From Nostoc sp. NMS7 (GTDB lineage Bacteria; Cyanobacteriota; Cyanobacteriia; Cyanobacteriales; Nostocaceae): a stretch of 39,877 nt of DNA. The stretch is from contig NZ_JABXKJ010000007.1 in NCBI RefSeq assembly GCF_017115085.1, positions 1 to 39,877 on the forward strand. Reading direction: 5' to 3'. Every line of letters begins with the position of its first letter. Positions within the stretch are counted from its first letter, which is position 1. Below, one piece after another: positions 15,977-24,581 of this stretch. The position numbers and the translations under genes are program-made. Below the pieces are notes generated by a model. It was not told where the DNA came from. It saw nothing but the letters and a program-made list of their open reading frames with translations, and did no database searches.

Positions 15977-16935
15977 TGACCCGACCCCGCAAAACAGAGC
16001 AACCCTACAGAGCCAAAGCTGACATCAGTGTGTTGATGGGTTCGGAACTACCCTCAACGGAGCCGCAGATGTTGCCAATTGACTCTATTTCTCTACCTGA
16101 TAGTCAACCTCGCCGTTACTTCGACCCAGTAAAGATAGAGCAGTTAATTCAATCCATCAAAACTCATGGAATTTTGGAGAACCTACTTGTCCGTCCCCTC
16201 CCTAACCAAGAAAATCAGTATGAATTAGTAGCAGGAGAAAGACGCTACCGAGCAGCTATCGTGGCTGGACTCCAGGAAGTTCCTGTTACTATTCGTGAAC
16301 TCACTGTTGAACAAGCACTGCAACTAGCTCTGGTAGAAAACCTGTTGCGGGAAGACCTCAATCCAGTAGAAGAGACAGAAGGCATACTGCAACTGCTGGC
16401 TATCCGGCTCTCCATGCCAGTAGCCGATATCCCCAATCTGCTTTATCGTATGCAACATGAAGCTAAAGGGAAAGTTGCCCAAAACGTTTTGGGCAATGAA
16501 CAAGGACAGACAATAATGGCAGTTTTCGAGGAATTAGGAAAGCTAAGTTGGGAATCTTTTGTTTCCAGTCGTCTGCCACTGCTGAAGTTGCCAGCAGAGA
16601 TTTTATCAGCACTCCGAGCCGGGAAAATTGCTTACACCAAAGCTCAACTGATTGCTAGAGTCAAAGACCAACAACAGAGACAATCATTGTTAGAAGAAGC
16701 GGTAGCCGCCGATTTGTCTTTACGTGAAATTCGAGAGCGAGTTAAAACACTGCAACCTTCAACAGATTCAGAGTCGCCGCCAGCCACGATTCAAGCTATT
16801 ACCCGTCGCATCACTCAGTCAAAAGTTTGGGAGAATCCCAAGAAATGGAAACAAGTGCAGACACTGTTGAAAAGGCTGGAAGTCTTAGTTACAGATGAAA
16901 AAGATTTTGCCCAGACCAATTCTCAGTCAGAGTGA
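15976..16935 (+). CDS. parB: ParB-type partition protein
   Basis: A 319-residue ParB/Spo0J-family protein. The CTP-binding ParB N-domain is visible from [18 protein letters not shown] (33-50) through [12 protein letters not shown] (87-98) and [14 protein letters not shown], followed by a helical DNA-binding centre and a C-terminal dimerisation part ([18 protein letters not shown]). It overlaps parA by one base, forming a standard parAB operon. An internal stretch (GTTTTGGGCAATGAACAAGG, near 16481) is nearly repeated about 480 bp downstream, outside the gene. I could not recognise the parS site. Confidence 0.94.
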   Translation: MTRPRKTEQPYRAKADISVLMGSELPSTEPQMLPIDSISLPDSQPRRYFDPVKIEQLIQSIKTHGILENLLVRPLPNQENQYELVAGERRYRAAIVAGLQEVPVTIRELTVEQALQLALVENLLREDLNPVEETEGILQLLAIRLSMPVADIPNLLYRMQHEAKGKVAQNVLGNEQGQTIMAVFEELGKLSWESFVSSRLPLLKLPAEILSALRAGKIAYTKAQLIARVKDQQQRQSLLEEAVAADLSLREIRERVKTLQPSTDSESPPATIQAITRRITQSKVWENPKKWKQVQTLLKRLEVLVTDEKDFAQTNSQSE

Positions 16936-17181
16936 TTATTGAAAGGCTCGTTGTGGGGGCTATCGTTTTGGGCAATGACCAAGGGCTGTAATAATAGCTT
17001 TTTTTAAATAATTGGGGAGACTGATTGGACTGACAATATGGTTCATTACTTACCAATGATGTGACCGGGGTCTGCGATGCTTCTACATGAGGACTGAGGG
17101 GAAAGAACCCCAGGAGGAGGCGGCTTTTCTGTAAAATACGCTACTGCGTCTATGCACAACTTTCATATTGCACATCTTGGC
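16936..17181. other. Spacer downstream of parB with a repeat of internal parB sequence
   Basis: GTTTTGGGCAATGACCAAGG at about 16962 closely repeats parB-internal sequence at 16481, suggesting a small duplication or an old parB-like fragment. No other gene is visible. The NACHT gene at 17182 ends here, convergent with parAB. Confidence 0.45.
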
Positions 17182-19668
17182 TCAATGCCCTGCCCAGGGA
17201 AGCAGAAGGGCATTTTCGATTTTAGCGCAGACAGTATCGCTAGCAGCCCCCTCAATGTTCATCAAGTCAACGAGAAATTTGTTGGTAGTGTAGTAGCGTT
17301 GGAGATGATGTTTTTGTTTATCAGTAAATTTCCAATCATGACCAACATTACGATGCTCAGTCATTAGCTTATAAAGTTTTTTAAGCCACTCTGCATGATT
17401 TGCTTGCCACCATTGTTGAAACTGCAAGTCGTTTATGGAGGATAAAGGTATTTCTACCTTGAGACATCTGAGCTTATCTGCTATTTCAGGGTTAATGTCG
17501 AGGTTGTGGGCACAGACGCAGGCAAAGTCGAGAGCGGGGGCAAGGTCGAGAGCAGAGGCAAGGTCGGAACTGAGTTCATGGGCAAGGTTGCGGGCACGAG
17601 CGCGGATAATGGTGAGGGCGAAGTCGAGGGCGAAGTCGGGGGTAAAGTCGGGAGTGAAGGTAAGATTAAGAACGTGGGCGCATTTGCAGGCAAGGTTATC
17701 TCTGAGGTCGGCGCGAGCATGGGTGAGAGCAAGAGCAAGATTGCGGTCACGGGCACAGCCGAGAGCAAAATAGAAGTCACGAATGGCTGCGGGTCTGTAG
17801 CTCGTTTGGATAGACTCTGATTTTTGAAGTACCCAGGTCAAAAATTGGTTCAATGTTGAATCATTTGCAATCGATTGATCAATTGCCTGTTTAATCAGTT
17901 GTAACAAGCGGTCAGAAGGCTGTTGTGATTTAACGAGTTGCTTAACAACCTCCTGCCATTGTTGACTTGCAACCTTTTCAGCGAGTTGCTCAGGGGAAAG
18001 TTGAGTCAACCACTGAACTGTAAAGTGTTCTTGAAAGGTTAAATGGGAATATGACCACAACTCATCCGCCCGTTCAATCAGCAAACCATGCTGGGTTTCA
18101 ATAGCTTTTAGCACTGCTATTCCCTCTTTGGAGTCGGCAAGTCGCAAAAATTTAGTAATATGAGCAGCAATCTCTTTTTGCTCAAACAGCACGAAATTTT
18201 TTGGATTCTCAAACTTGCGGGCAGCAATCTCGGTCAGCAACGCTTCTTTTTGCTCGATGTCCAACTGTCGATAGGTTATACTACCCACTTCCCACCCATC
18301 AATGGCCTTTGCATCATTCCATTTACTCAACATTAACCTAATGCCTTTCTGATACAGCCATGCCTTTTCAGAAGGCATTTCTCCCGCATCCTGTAAGACC
18401 AAGCACATGAGACTCAACAATACAGGCGTTACTGTCAATTCCTTCAGGGCTGAATTGTTATCAACTTCATGCTCAAACATTTCCCACTGCTCTGCAACTA
18501 CTTCATCAGACCCGCCATTTGCCGTAAACCAATTCTGAACAAACTTTTTCACCTGTTCAGGGTTGAAGTCTGCCACTTCCACCGAGGTAAACCCATTTGG
18601 AATAGATTTAATAATTTGAGTACGGCAGGTCAAAATAAATCGATTACTAGGATAATTCTCTACGATCTGTCGGAGTTGAATCTGCACATCTTGCCGCAAT
18701 ACATTTGTGGATACTTCATCTAATCCATCCATCAGCACTAAGAGCTTACCTGCTTCTAGAAATGTTTTCACCTGCTGTCGTAATTCTTCCACTTGCTGTC
18801 GCAATGCTTTAATCTGCTCACTCCATTTCTGTCGCAATTCTTTAGTCTGCTCACTCTCATGTTCATCTTTTGGCTTCAGTAAAAGCCTTTCCAGTTCTGC
18901 AATTTGTCTCAAAAGCTCTTCAACCTGTTTCCAATTTTTAAATCCCAATTCCTTGTCGATCGCATCCAGTAAATACCATTGTCTATCCCGAATGCGGCGC
19001 AGTTCGATAAAAACAGCTATTAAATCCGGCTGGAACTTCTTGTTACACCAATCAACTGCTAAGTGCTTCAGAAAAGTAGTTTTTCCAGCACCTGGCTTTC
19101 CAAGAATCATCAATTTTGCATTAGCATTAGCAATCTCAAAGCCTTTATTACGCCGAATGCGATCGCCCAAGCCATAGCGATCATTCCGTAAATCGAAGGT
19201 TTCTAATAACTTAGACGGTGACACCTGAAACGTGTGTGGGGGCCGATTCAGTAACCACACATCTACATAAAGCTGATCAACGCCAATCTCATCTCCACTC
19301 AGCAATCGCATTATGCCATGTTGATTAAGAATCTTTATACGGCAGTGTTCTTGAACTTGCTGAATAAGATTTGAGTCAATGGGAGTAGCTGTAATTTCAA
19401 GTGGCGGAGTCGTCGCTTTTACATCCATCAAGTCTGTTAGTTTTAAATCTAAGGCTTTGGCGATCGAGATCGCACTTTGCCTACTAACAGTTTTACCATT
19501 GAAAAACCGCTCAACAGTTTTTTCACTTATACCCGCTTCTGTTGCAGTATCTAAGTCAGTCCAAAGTCTGCCATCATAATTACGATGTTTCGCAGCTTTT
19601 GCTTCTTGTAGTTTCTTTTTTCCCTCTGAATTGACATGAACGCTATCGCGCTTCCGTGTTTCCCCCAT
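17182..19668 (-). CDS. HTH-NACHT NTPase (bacterial NLR-like)
   Basis: An 828-residue STAND NTPase. Residues 37-82 form an XRE-like helix-turn-helix (DLDTATEAGISEKTVERFFN, then SRQSAISIAKALDLKLTDLM), suggesting DNA binding or autoregulation. NACHT core: Walker A GKPGAGKTT at 190-198 and Walker B LLVLMDGLDE at 309-318. Between them is an unusual coiled-coil-like insert (248-305, rich in L-R-Q-Q-V-E). WSYSHLTFQEHFTVQW closes the NACHT winged-helix part. Residues about 637-736 are a low-complexity Ala/Arg/Asp/Leu helical repeat, followed by a C-terminal domain ending YYTTNKFLVDL ... ALLLPWAGH like that of the other NACHT protein. The likely role is phage sensing and abortive defence. Confidence 0.86.
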   Translation of the reverse strand: MGETRKRDSVHVNSEGKKKLQEAKAAKHRNYDGRLWTDLDTATEAGISEKTVERFFNGKTVSRQSAISIAKALDLKLTDLMDVKATTPPLEITATPIDSNLIQQVQEHCRIKILNQHGIMRLLSGDEIGVDQLYVDVWLLNRPPHTFQVSPSKLLETFDLRNDRYGLGDRIRRNKGFEIANANAKLMILGKPGAGKTTFLKHLAVDWCNKKFQPDLIAVFIELRRIRDRQWYLLDAIDKELGFKNWKQVEELLRQIAELERLLLKPKDEHESEQTKELRQKWSEQIKALRQQVEELRQQVKTFLEAGKLLVLMDGLDEVSTNVLRQDVQIQLRQIVENYPSNRFILTCRTQIIKSIPNGFTSVEVADFNPEQVKKFVQNWFTANGGSDEVVAEQWEMFEHEVDNNSALKELTVTPVLLSLMCLVLQDAGEMPSEKAWLYQKGIRLMLSKWNDAKAIDGWEVGSITYRQLDIEQKEALLTEIAARKFENPKNFVLFEQKEIAAHITKFLRLADSKEGIAVLKAIETQHGLLIERADELWSYSHLTFQEHFTVQWLTQLSPEQLAEKVASQQWQEVVKQLVKSQQPSDRLLQLIKQAIDQSIANDSTLNQFLTWVLQKSESIQTSYRPAAIRDFYFALGCARDRNLALALTHARADLRDNLACKCAHVLNLTFTPDFTPDFALDFALTIIRARARNLAHELSSDLASALDLAPALDFACVCAHNLDINPEIADKLRCLKVEIPLSSINDLQFQQWWQANHAEWLKKLYKLMTEHRNVGHDWKFTDKQKHHLQRYYTTNKFLVDLMNIEGAASDTVCAKIENALLLPWAGH
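17455..17770 (-). repeat. Low-complexity repeat inside HTH-NACHT gene
   Basis: The coding strand carries many short GCC/CTC/CGC-rich units that give alternating motifs such as LDLAPALDFA and FTPDFTPDFALDFAL. Both opposite-strand frames stay open because of the composition; I treat those as shadows. The position in the protein matches the Ala-rich stretch in the NACHT gene at 12812-14866. Confidence 0.7.
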
Positions 19669-19747
19669 ATTTAATGTATTTGTACTGATGAAGATATTTA
19701 TACTTTAGAAGATTGGTTGATTTTATAGGGGTCAGAAAAGGTCAATT

Positions 19748-19787
19748 AATATTTGTCCCTGTCCTGTAATATCTATCCCTGTCCTGT
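19748..19787. promoter_or_regulatory. Tandem 20-bp repeats, possible HTH-NACHT operator
   Basis: AATATTTGTCCCTGTCCTGT (19748-19767) is followed directly by AATATCTATCCCTGTCCTGT (19768-19787), with 18 of 20 bases the same, then CCCTAAATGTCC. It lies between the divergent HTH-NACHT gene (start 19668) and the small gene at 19862. A two-helical-turn period suggests a protein-binding operator, possibly for the NACHT protein's own HTH. Confidence 0.6.
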
Positions 19788-19861
19788 CCCTAAATGTCCA
19801 GCGCTTCACTTATCACTCAAAGTAACTTTGTCTCATAACCAATTGAGACGGAGTTATAACG

Positions 19862-20071
19862 ATGACGAAGGCCAATCAAAACCAAGTCACGCCACAAGCG
19901 ATAAAGGCAGTCAAAGGACTTAATATGAATCCGCAGCAAACTATCCCAGTAATTGGCTCTGGCAATCCACCGCTTAGGAGATTTCGGCAGTTATGCAAGT
20001 TTTGGCAACCAATACTGGGAGCCATTGCTGCAATAGTTTCCTTATTAGTAGCATTATTCAGAATACTGTAG
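19862..20071 (+). CDS. Small protein with C-terminal membrane helix
   Basis: A 69-residue protein with a polar N-terminus (MTKANQNQVTPQAIKAVKGL), a basic stretch LRRFRQLCKFW, and a single membrane helix at about 49-68 (PILGAIAAIVSLLVALFRIL) at the very C-terminus. GGAG lies about 9 bases before ATG 19862, and a good terminator follows at 20111. It is divergent from the HTH-NACHT gene and shares the repeat-containing control region. The shape (tail-anchored or small membrane-active peptide) would suit an effector, inhibitor or toxin, but no family is recognised. Confidence 0.65.
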   Translation: MTKANQNQVTPQAIKAVKGLNMNPQQTIPVIGSGNPPLRRFRQLCKFWQPILGAIAAIVSLLVALFRIL

Positions 20072-20110
20072 AAAGACTATACACCATCTGCTTCTCAACT
20101 AAAACACAAA

Positions 20111-20135
20111 GGCGATCATAGCTGGATCGCCTTTT
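20111..20135 (+). terminator. Rho-independent terminator of the small membrane gene
   Basis: Perfect stem GGCGATC (20111-20117) and GATCGCC (20125-20131) with a 7-base loop, followed by TTTT. It is placed 40 bp after the small membrane-protein gene on the plus strand. Confidence 0.85.
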
Positions 20136-20392
20136 CCTCTAAGAAGCTGAATGCCCCTTTTACTCCTCTCGGCAAGCCTTCTATAACAGGTCTTTGGGCA
20201 ATATAACTCCAACAAAAGCCTAGTCATCTCGGCTGAGTTTTTGAGTGCGAGAGAGATCGCTGCCAAAGAGCAGAGGGAAAAATGCTTTCAAAAACCACAA
20301 AGTAAGAAACTCTAAGACTGAATTTCTTACTTTCGTTGCCACAACCCACCAAGATCAAAGCTTTTGAGAGCCAATGCTGTTAACTGTTCTTG

Positions 20393-20475
20393 CGGAGTTG
20401 GCGAAGCAGAGTGGCTCTTGCGGGCTTGCAGGATCTAGTTAACCTTTCTGCCCGTAAGAGCCACCGACTCCGAGA
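20393..20475. repeat. Long imperfect inverted repeat after relaxase gene
   Basis: Inner arms GTGGCTCTTGCGGGC (20411-20425) and GCCCGTAAGAGCCAC (20450-20464) pair with one mismatch. Outer arms CGGAGTTGG and CCGACTCCG extend the stem around a bulge. It lies just beyond the relaxase stop (leftward gene), so it may act as its terminator, although no T tract is seen. Confidence 0.6.
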
Positions 20476-20511
20476 GCGAAGCGGTCACGAGTTCGTCGGA
20501 TCAACATGAGA

Positions 20512-23220
20512 TCATCGGCTAAAACCCCGCCCCCGTTGCTTTTGCTCCAGCATCTCTTGCTGCTGTTGCTGCTGTTCAATAAGAATCTCATTCCAAGTAA
20601 GCCCACTAGGTGCAATTCTTTTAGCTTGGGGCAGCATTTCCTGAACGAGAAGTGATGCTTCATTTCCCCGATCATCGTTATTAAATGCCAGCCCAATTCT
20701 GCTGATATTTCTGAGGAGTTCTACTGGCAAGTTATCTGGGTCATCCACTGCCATGTACATTGTTCTCACTGGTGGTTGCCTGGAGTGTCCGTCTCTGTCA
20801 ATCTCTGCCATTGACAGCGCATCAATGGGGGAGTCACACAAGAATACTCTCTCAATTTTATCGTCAGGCTCTCCACCCAATTTGAAATGAAACCACCCCT
20901 CGGAGCGATCGCTGTCGGGATACTTGAAAGCACGATTGTCAAGACGTGCAGTGTCCCAAACCAGTGCGCCTGACTTTTCACCGTTCAGATCGCGCTTGAT
21001 AAACACAACCTGAGCCTGTTGATCTATATAAGCCAACCCCTGGCGTTGTAATGGTTGCACAAGGAAATTGGTTATACCGCGTTGCTGAGTAAGGTACTCC
21101 TGTAATACTCGACGTAGGCTTTCATCTTCTGGTGGTGGTGTAAACTGGGGTGAACTCTGTTTTTCCTCTCTATTGGATGCCAGTTGATTGTTAGCGATTA
21201 GAACTAATGCTTTAGCTTCATCAATAGTCCATCCGGCGGGACTGGCAAAGATAATTTCTTCAACATCTTGAACTGGCTTATTATCTAATAATGCCCTGAT
21301 AGCAATTTCTTTATCTCGGTCAGTCACTAATAAGTTTTGCAAGTCGGCGCTGTAATACTGATATAACTCGGCTCTTAGATTATCTTTTAGCTTTGGTTCA
21401 TCTGTGGTTATAGTTGGAGTTTGATTAAGAGCAATTGCATCCACTGGTTTTTGCGATCTATGGAGTTGCTCCAAATAAACAATCGCTGCTTCCAGGTCGT
21501 CGAATATGGTTCTTCCGGCTGATAGCTGCTGCTGATTTTGAGAAAGTTGTTGTGTTAATTCTAATACTGTTTCAGTTAATGCTGATTCAACAGTAGATTG
21601 CTCAACATAATCAAAGATTGATAAGATAGCTTTGTTTTCTGCGTGAGATTGCAACTCAGCCGTAACTGCTTCATTAAAGTCACTGAATGTAGTTTTAGCT
21701 GCAACTAGTTGTTGATGATATTGAGAAACTTGCTCTGTTAACCCTAATACTGTTTCAGTTAAAGCTGACTCGATAGCTGATTGCTCAATATAATCAAAGA
21801 TTGACAAAATAGCTCTCTTCTCTGCATGAGATTGTAACTCAGCTGTCAATGCTGTTTCAAAGTCATTGAATGTAGTTTTAGCTCCAAGGAGTTGCTGCCG
21901 ATATTGAGATAGTTGCTCTGTTAATCCTAATACTGTTTCAGTTAAAGCTGACTCGATAGCTGATTGCTCAATATAATCAGAGATTGACAAAATTGCTTTC
22001 TTCTCTGCGTGGGATTGCAACTCAGTCGTCAACGCTGTTTCAAAGTCATTGAATGCAGTTTTAGCTCGAAAGAGTTGTTGCCGATAAATAGATAGTTGTT
22101 CTGTTAATTGTGGCAACGTTTCAGCCAAGGCATCATCAACTACTGACTGTTCAATAAAGTTAGAGATTGCATCCACAGCTTTTGGTGATGACAGTTGTTG
22201 ATCTTCATCAAGAATCGCGGTTTCCAGGTCGTCAAATGTGGTTTTATTATTAGCTAGCTGCTGCTGATACGCAGACAGTTGTTCTGTTAATTGTGGTAAC
22301 GTTTCAGCCAAAGCATCATCAACTAGTGACTGTTCAATAAAGTCAACGATTGTATTTATGAATCTTTGGCTCTCCACTGCTTGCTCTTTAGGATTCTTCA
22401 ACAGATTCTCAATAAGCTCATCATCCCGTTGGGGCTGGTAGTCAATCCCCTTATGTTTTTGTAAACCTGGGAATGTATAGGCAGGCCCCAAAGATGTGCC
22501 GCTGAATTTCTGGTCATTCCACGAGTACGAAATGCCCTTACTTTTACCGTTGCGCGTTAATCCGTGACGAACTTCTACACCTTGTAATTGCAACCGCTCA
22601 ACCAGTTGGGGCATAGTTAGTTTGTCTATTGTGGCGCGGTCGATTATTTCCTGGAGTTGTTGCTTAATAGGGCGTTCTTGTGGTGTAAGGCGCTCACCAT
22701 TGATATATTCTTCGTATTCTCTTTCTAACCGTTTTTGTTGTCCAATACTGGGATTACGCGATAATTTCTCGTGGCTACTCTGGGTTTGTTGTAAGCCGTA
22801 ATCTCGTTCTAGCTGCCGAATAATGGTTTCACTGCGCTTGTAATCCCAGCTATCATGTACAATCTTCCCGTTATCTAACCGAATGCGGCTGGCGCAAATA
22901 TGTATGTGGTCGTGTTCAGTATTGCTGTGTCTGTAGACTACGTACTGGTTACTGTCAAAGCCCATCTCTTCGAGATAGCGGTTAGCAAGTTCGTTCCAGG
23001 TTGATTCGTCTAGTCGCTCGTTGTCTGGTAGTGATAATGATGCGTGGTACACTACTCGGTCAGCTTCTGGGTTTAGTTGTCGAGAGATTTTAAATTCTCT
23101 GGCCAGTGCGCGGGCGTTATCGCCACCCATGTTACCACCAATGAGTTTAGCATCTTTCTGAGACTCCAAATAATTCAGCAGTCCGCGAAACCCTCGCCCT
23201 TTAGTCTGGTTGCCAATCAT
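20512..23220 (-). CDS. mobA: Relaxase with internal repeats and TOPRIM-like domain
   Basis: A 902-residue mobilization protein. Residues 1-200 are the relaxase: candidate nucleophile Y17 in LLNYLE, and metal site HDHIH with H103, H105 and H107 in RHSNTEHDHIHICASR. The enzyme nicks oriT and leads the strand during transfer. Residues about 294-598 are five tandem 61-residue repeats, each containing a form of IEQS..ESALTET...LTEQLS, predicted helical. The C-terminus (about 690-890) resembles DUF3991/TOPRIM of plasmid primase-like modules (RGITNFLVQPLQRQGL ... FLCDSPIDALSMAE ... LAFNNDDRGNEAS), then a Gln-rich tail. It overlaps the upstream MobC-like gene by 20 bp. The repeats look like a recently expanded linker. 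Confidence 0.88.
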   Translation of the reverse strand: MIGNQTKGRGFRGLLNYLESQKDAKLIGGNMGGDNARALAREFKISRQLNPEADRVVYHASLSLPDNERLDESTWNELANRYLEEMGFDSNQYVVYRHSNTEHDHIHICASRIRLDNGKIVHDSWDYKRSETIIRQLERDYGLQQTQSSHEKLSRNPSIGQQKRLEREYEEYINGERLTPQERPIKQQLQEIIDRATIDKLTMPQLVERLQLQGVEVRHGLTRNGKSKGISYSWNDQKFSGTSLGPAYTFPGLQKHKGIDYQPQRDDELIENLLKNPKEQAVESQRFINTIVDFIEQSLVDDALAETLPQLTEQLSAYQQQLANNKTTFDDLETAILDEDQQLSSPKAVDAISNFIEQSVVDDALAETLPQLTEQLSIYRQQLFRAKTAFNDFETALTTELQSHAEKKAILSISDYIEQSAIESALTETVLGLTEQLSQYRQQLLGAKTTFNDFETALTAELQSHAEKRAILSIFDYIEQSAIESALTETVLGLTEQVSQYHQQLVAAKTTFSDFNEAVTAELQSHAENKAILSIFDYVEQSTVESALTETVLELTQQLSQNQQQLSAGRTIFDDLEAAIVYLEQLHRSQKPVDAIALNQTPTITTDEPKLKDNLRAELYQYYSADLQNLLVTDRDKEIAIRALLDNKPVQDVEEIIFASPAGWTIDEAKALVLIANNQLASNREEKQSSPQFTPPPEDESLRRVLQEYLTQQRGITNFLVQPLQRQGLAYIDQQAQVVFIKRDLNGEKSGALVWDTARLDNRAFKYPDSDRSEGWFHFKLGGEPDDKIERVFLCDSPIDALSMAEIDRDGHSRQPPVRTMYMAVDDPDNLPVELLRNISRIGLAFNNDDRGNEASLLVQEMLPQAKRIAPSGLTWNEILIEQQQQQQEMLEQKQRGRGFSR
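21424..22341 (-). repeat. Five tandem 183-bp repeats in relaxase gene
   Basis: Repeat units start at relaxase residues 294, 355, 416, 477 and 538, exactly 61 residues apart. The central copies are most alike at DNA level (for example GCTGATTGCTCAATATAATC near 21777 and 21960), indicating recent expansion or gene conversion. Confidence 0.88.
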
Positions 23221-23599
23221 CTGTTTCCTCGTCCGATTCTTCGATGAAGGTATTGGCTATTTCCCGCTGGCAGTGTCGTAGCAGTTCTAAGAGTTCTTGT
23301 AGAAGTTCTGGTGATGCTGGCGGTGGCAACTGCATTTTAATGGCGGTATTGGTAGCTTTGGCCAGTTGGTTGATGTTGTTGCCGATGCGCGACAGTTCCA
23401 GGTATGTATCAAGAGTAACTCTGCCCAATCGCGGCGGTGGTGGTGGGATTGGTCGCAGTAATATACAACGTCTTGTCAATTCTGCCAAACTCATGCTCGT
23501 ATCTTCCGCTTTGGAGCGAATCATCTCGTATTCAATTGGGCTAAATCGCACTTGCAACATTTTGGTGCGGACGAGTGACTGAGAAGAAGCTTTGGGCAT
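23201..23599 (-). CDS. mobC: MobC-like relaxosome accessory protein
   Basis: A 132-residue protein. The N-terminal part (VRFSPIEYEMIRSKAEDTSM, then SLAELTRRCILLRPIP) looks like a ribbon-helix-helix DNA-binding domain. It is followed by a proline run and the MobC signature LSRIGNNINQLAKATN, with an acidic tail. MobC proteins open oriT and help the relaxase load. It precedes and overlaps the relaxase gene, as is usual for MobC/MobA pairs. Start ATG 23597-23599. Confidence 0.87.
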   Translation of the reverse strand: MPKASSQSLVRTKMLQVRFSPIEYEMIRSKAEDTSMSLAELTRRCILLRPIPPPPPRLGRVTLDTYLELSRIGNNINQLAKATNTAIKMQLPPPASPELLQELLELLRHCQREIANTFIEESDEETDDWQPD

Positions 23600-24053
23600 A
23601 AGTCAAACAAAACAAGATGCAGTTTTAGAGGGGGTTTCCAAAGTGGGGATACTTCCCCCTTTGGCAAGCCTGCCGAGTCGAGCGTAGCGACGACACCCCG
23701 AAGGGGTAGGCATGGCTTGCTTTTAACCAGTATTTCGGGGAGGCAGAAGGACTAGGGGAACAACCCACTAGGGGGAAAAGTGCGTAATCTCCGGCTACCA
23801 CCACGATGATATTACTAAGGAGTTGACGTAAATTACAGTATGGCTAATTCTTAGTAAGAACTATCTGATTTATTTTTGATTAACTGTTCGTGAGTTATCT
23901 TACACGCTTTGAGTAATCACTGTTCAATCAGTTACGTTAATATCTGTTGCTGTTTCTTAACTATTTGTTGCATTGATAATTACCTGTCTTTAGATAGATG
24001 CTCCACGTTAAAGTAAAGTTTTAAACATAAACATTAGTTTGATTTTTACTCTT
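23600..24053. other. Divergent intergenic region of the mobilization locus
   Basis: A 454-bp non-coding region between leftward mobC/mobA and the rightward operon beginning at 24054. It carries the oriT-like structures annotated separately and an AT-rich stretch at 23810-24040 likely to hold both promoters. Confidence 0.6.
23638..23790. other. Candidate origin of transfer (oriT)
   Basis: Structures adjacent to mobC: a hairpin at 23638-23664 (CCAAAG-T-GGGG with CCCC-CTTTGG); a larger stem GCAAGCC-TGCC (23664-23674) with GGCA-T-GGCTTGC (23709-23720) enclosing CCCCGAAGGGG; direct repeats ACTAGGGG at 23751 and 23767; and AAGTGCG at 23778-23784, which resembles the IncQ-type nic core. Divergent mob genes flank it. 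The exact nic site is a guess. Confidence 0.45.
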
Positions 24054-24581
24054 GTGGCTAAAGACAGTATTCCTAAGTCAAAGATTCCAGACGCTCTTGA
24101 TGCTCTACGCGCTTTGGGTGCTAAGGAATTAGATGATATCCCAGCACGAGCGGCTATTAAAAAGATGCGCCGTCAAATTGAGCGGGTGCTTCGTCTCGGC
24201 TATAGCTACGAGGAAGTGTCTAAAACTTTAGCCCCTTTGGATATCAATATCAGTCCTGAACGTATCCGTTATTTACTTAACGATATTCGTAGGTCTACAC
24301 GCAAAAAGTCAGTCACTCCTCCTAGCCAAGAGAATACCAATACACAAGTTATTGATGAGCCGGCAATTAGTGAGGATTCGGCTTCGGAGCAAAGCAATAC
24401 TCAATCTGCCAACAAACCTCAGTCTCAATCAGAACCAAAATCAAAATCCGCTTCATCCAAATCAACAACTTCTAAAACTCCTAAAACGGCTAAAAAGACC
24501 TCTGATGATAAAGCTCCAGAGAATCAAAATTCCTCTCGCCTTGCTTTTGTACCTGAAATAATTTCAGATGAGGATTTGTAG
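24054..24581 (+). CDS. Mobilization-operon DNA-binding-like protein
   Basis: About 175 residues from GTG 24054 (a TTG at 24039 is in frame). The N-terminal 85 residues (DSIPKSKIPDALDALRALGA ... IERVLRLGYSYEEVSKTL ... SPERIRYLLNDIR) look like a small HTH domain. The rest is a long disordered Ser/Lys/Thr/Gln-rich linker ending in an acidic motif (FVPEIISDEDL). Similar proteins sit beside ParA-like ATPases in cyanobacterial mobilization operons and may bridge DNA to that ATPase. First of three tightly packed genes (next start directly adjacent at 24582). Confidence 0.65.
   Translation: MAKDSIPKSKIPDALDALRALGAKELDDIPARAAIKKMRRQIERVLRLGYSYEEVSKTLAPLDINISPERIRYLLNDIRRSTRKKSVTPPSQENTNTQVIDEPAISEDSASEQSNTQSANKPQSQSEPKSKSASSKSTTSKTPKTAKKTSDDKAPENQNSSRLAFVPEIISDEDL

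Larger units (their letters stand above)
20072..20511. other. Intergenic region with terminator and inverted repeats
   Basis: It holds the terminator at 20111-20135 and the inverted repeat at 20393-20475. TTTTGAGAGCCAATGCTG near 20362 recurs inverted near 30159. No gene is visible. Confidence 0.5.

Noticed and set aside
17435..17820. Long plus-strand frames rich in Arg/Ala/Gly opposite the HTH-NACHT gene
   Set aside because: They arise from composition of the low-complexity segment on the coding strand and have no recognisable domain.
19729..19770. GGGGTCAG sequence as a Tn3-type end
   Set aside because: Only the first six or seven bases fit; the conserved inner GGAAAAT...GCTAAG part is missing.
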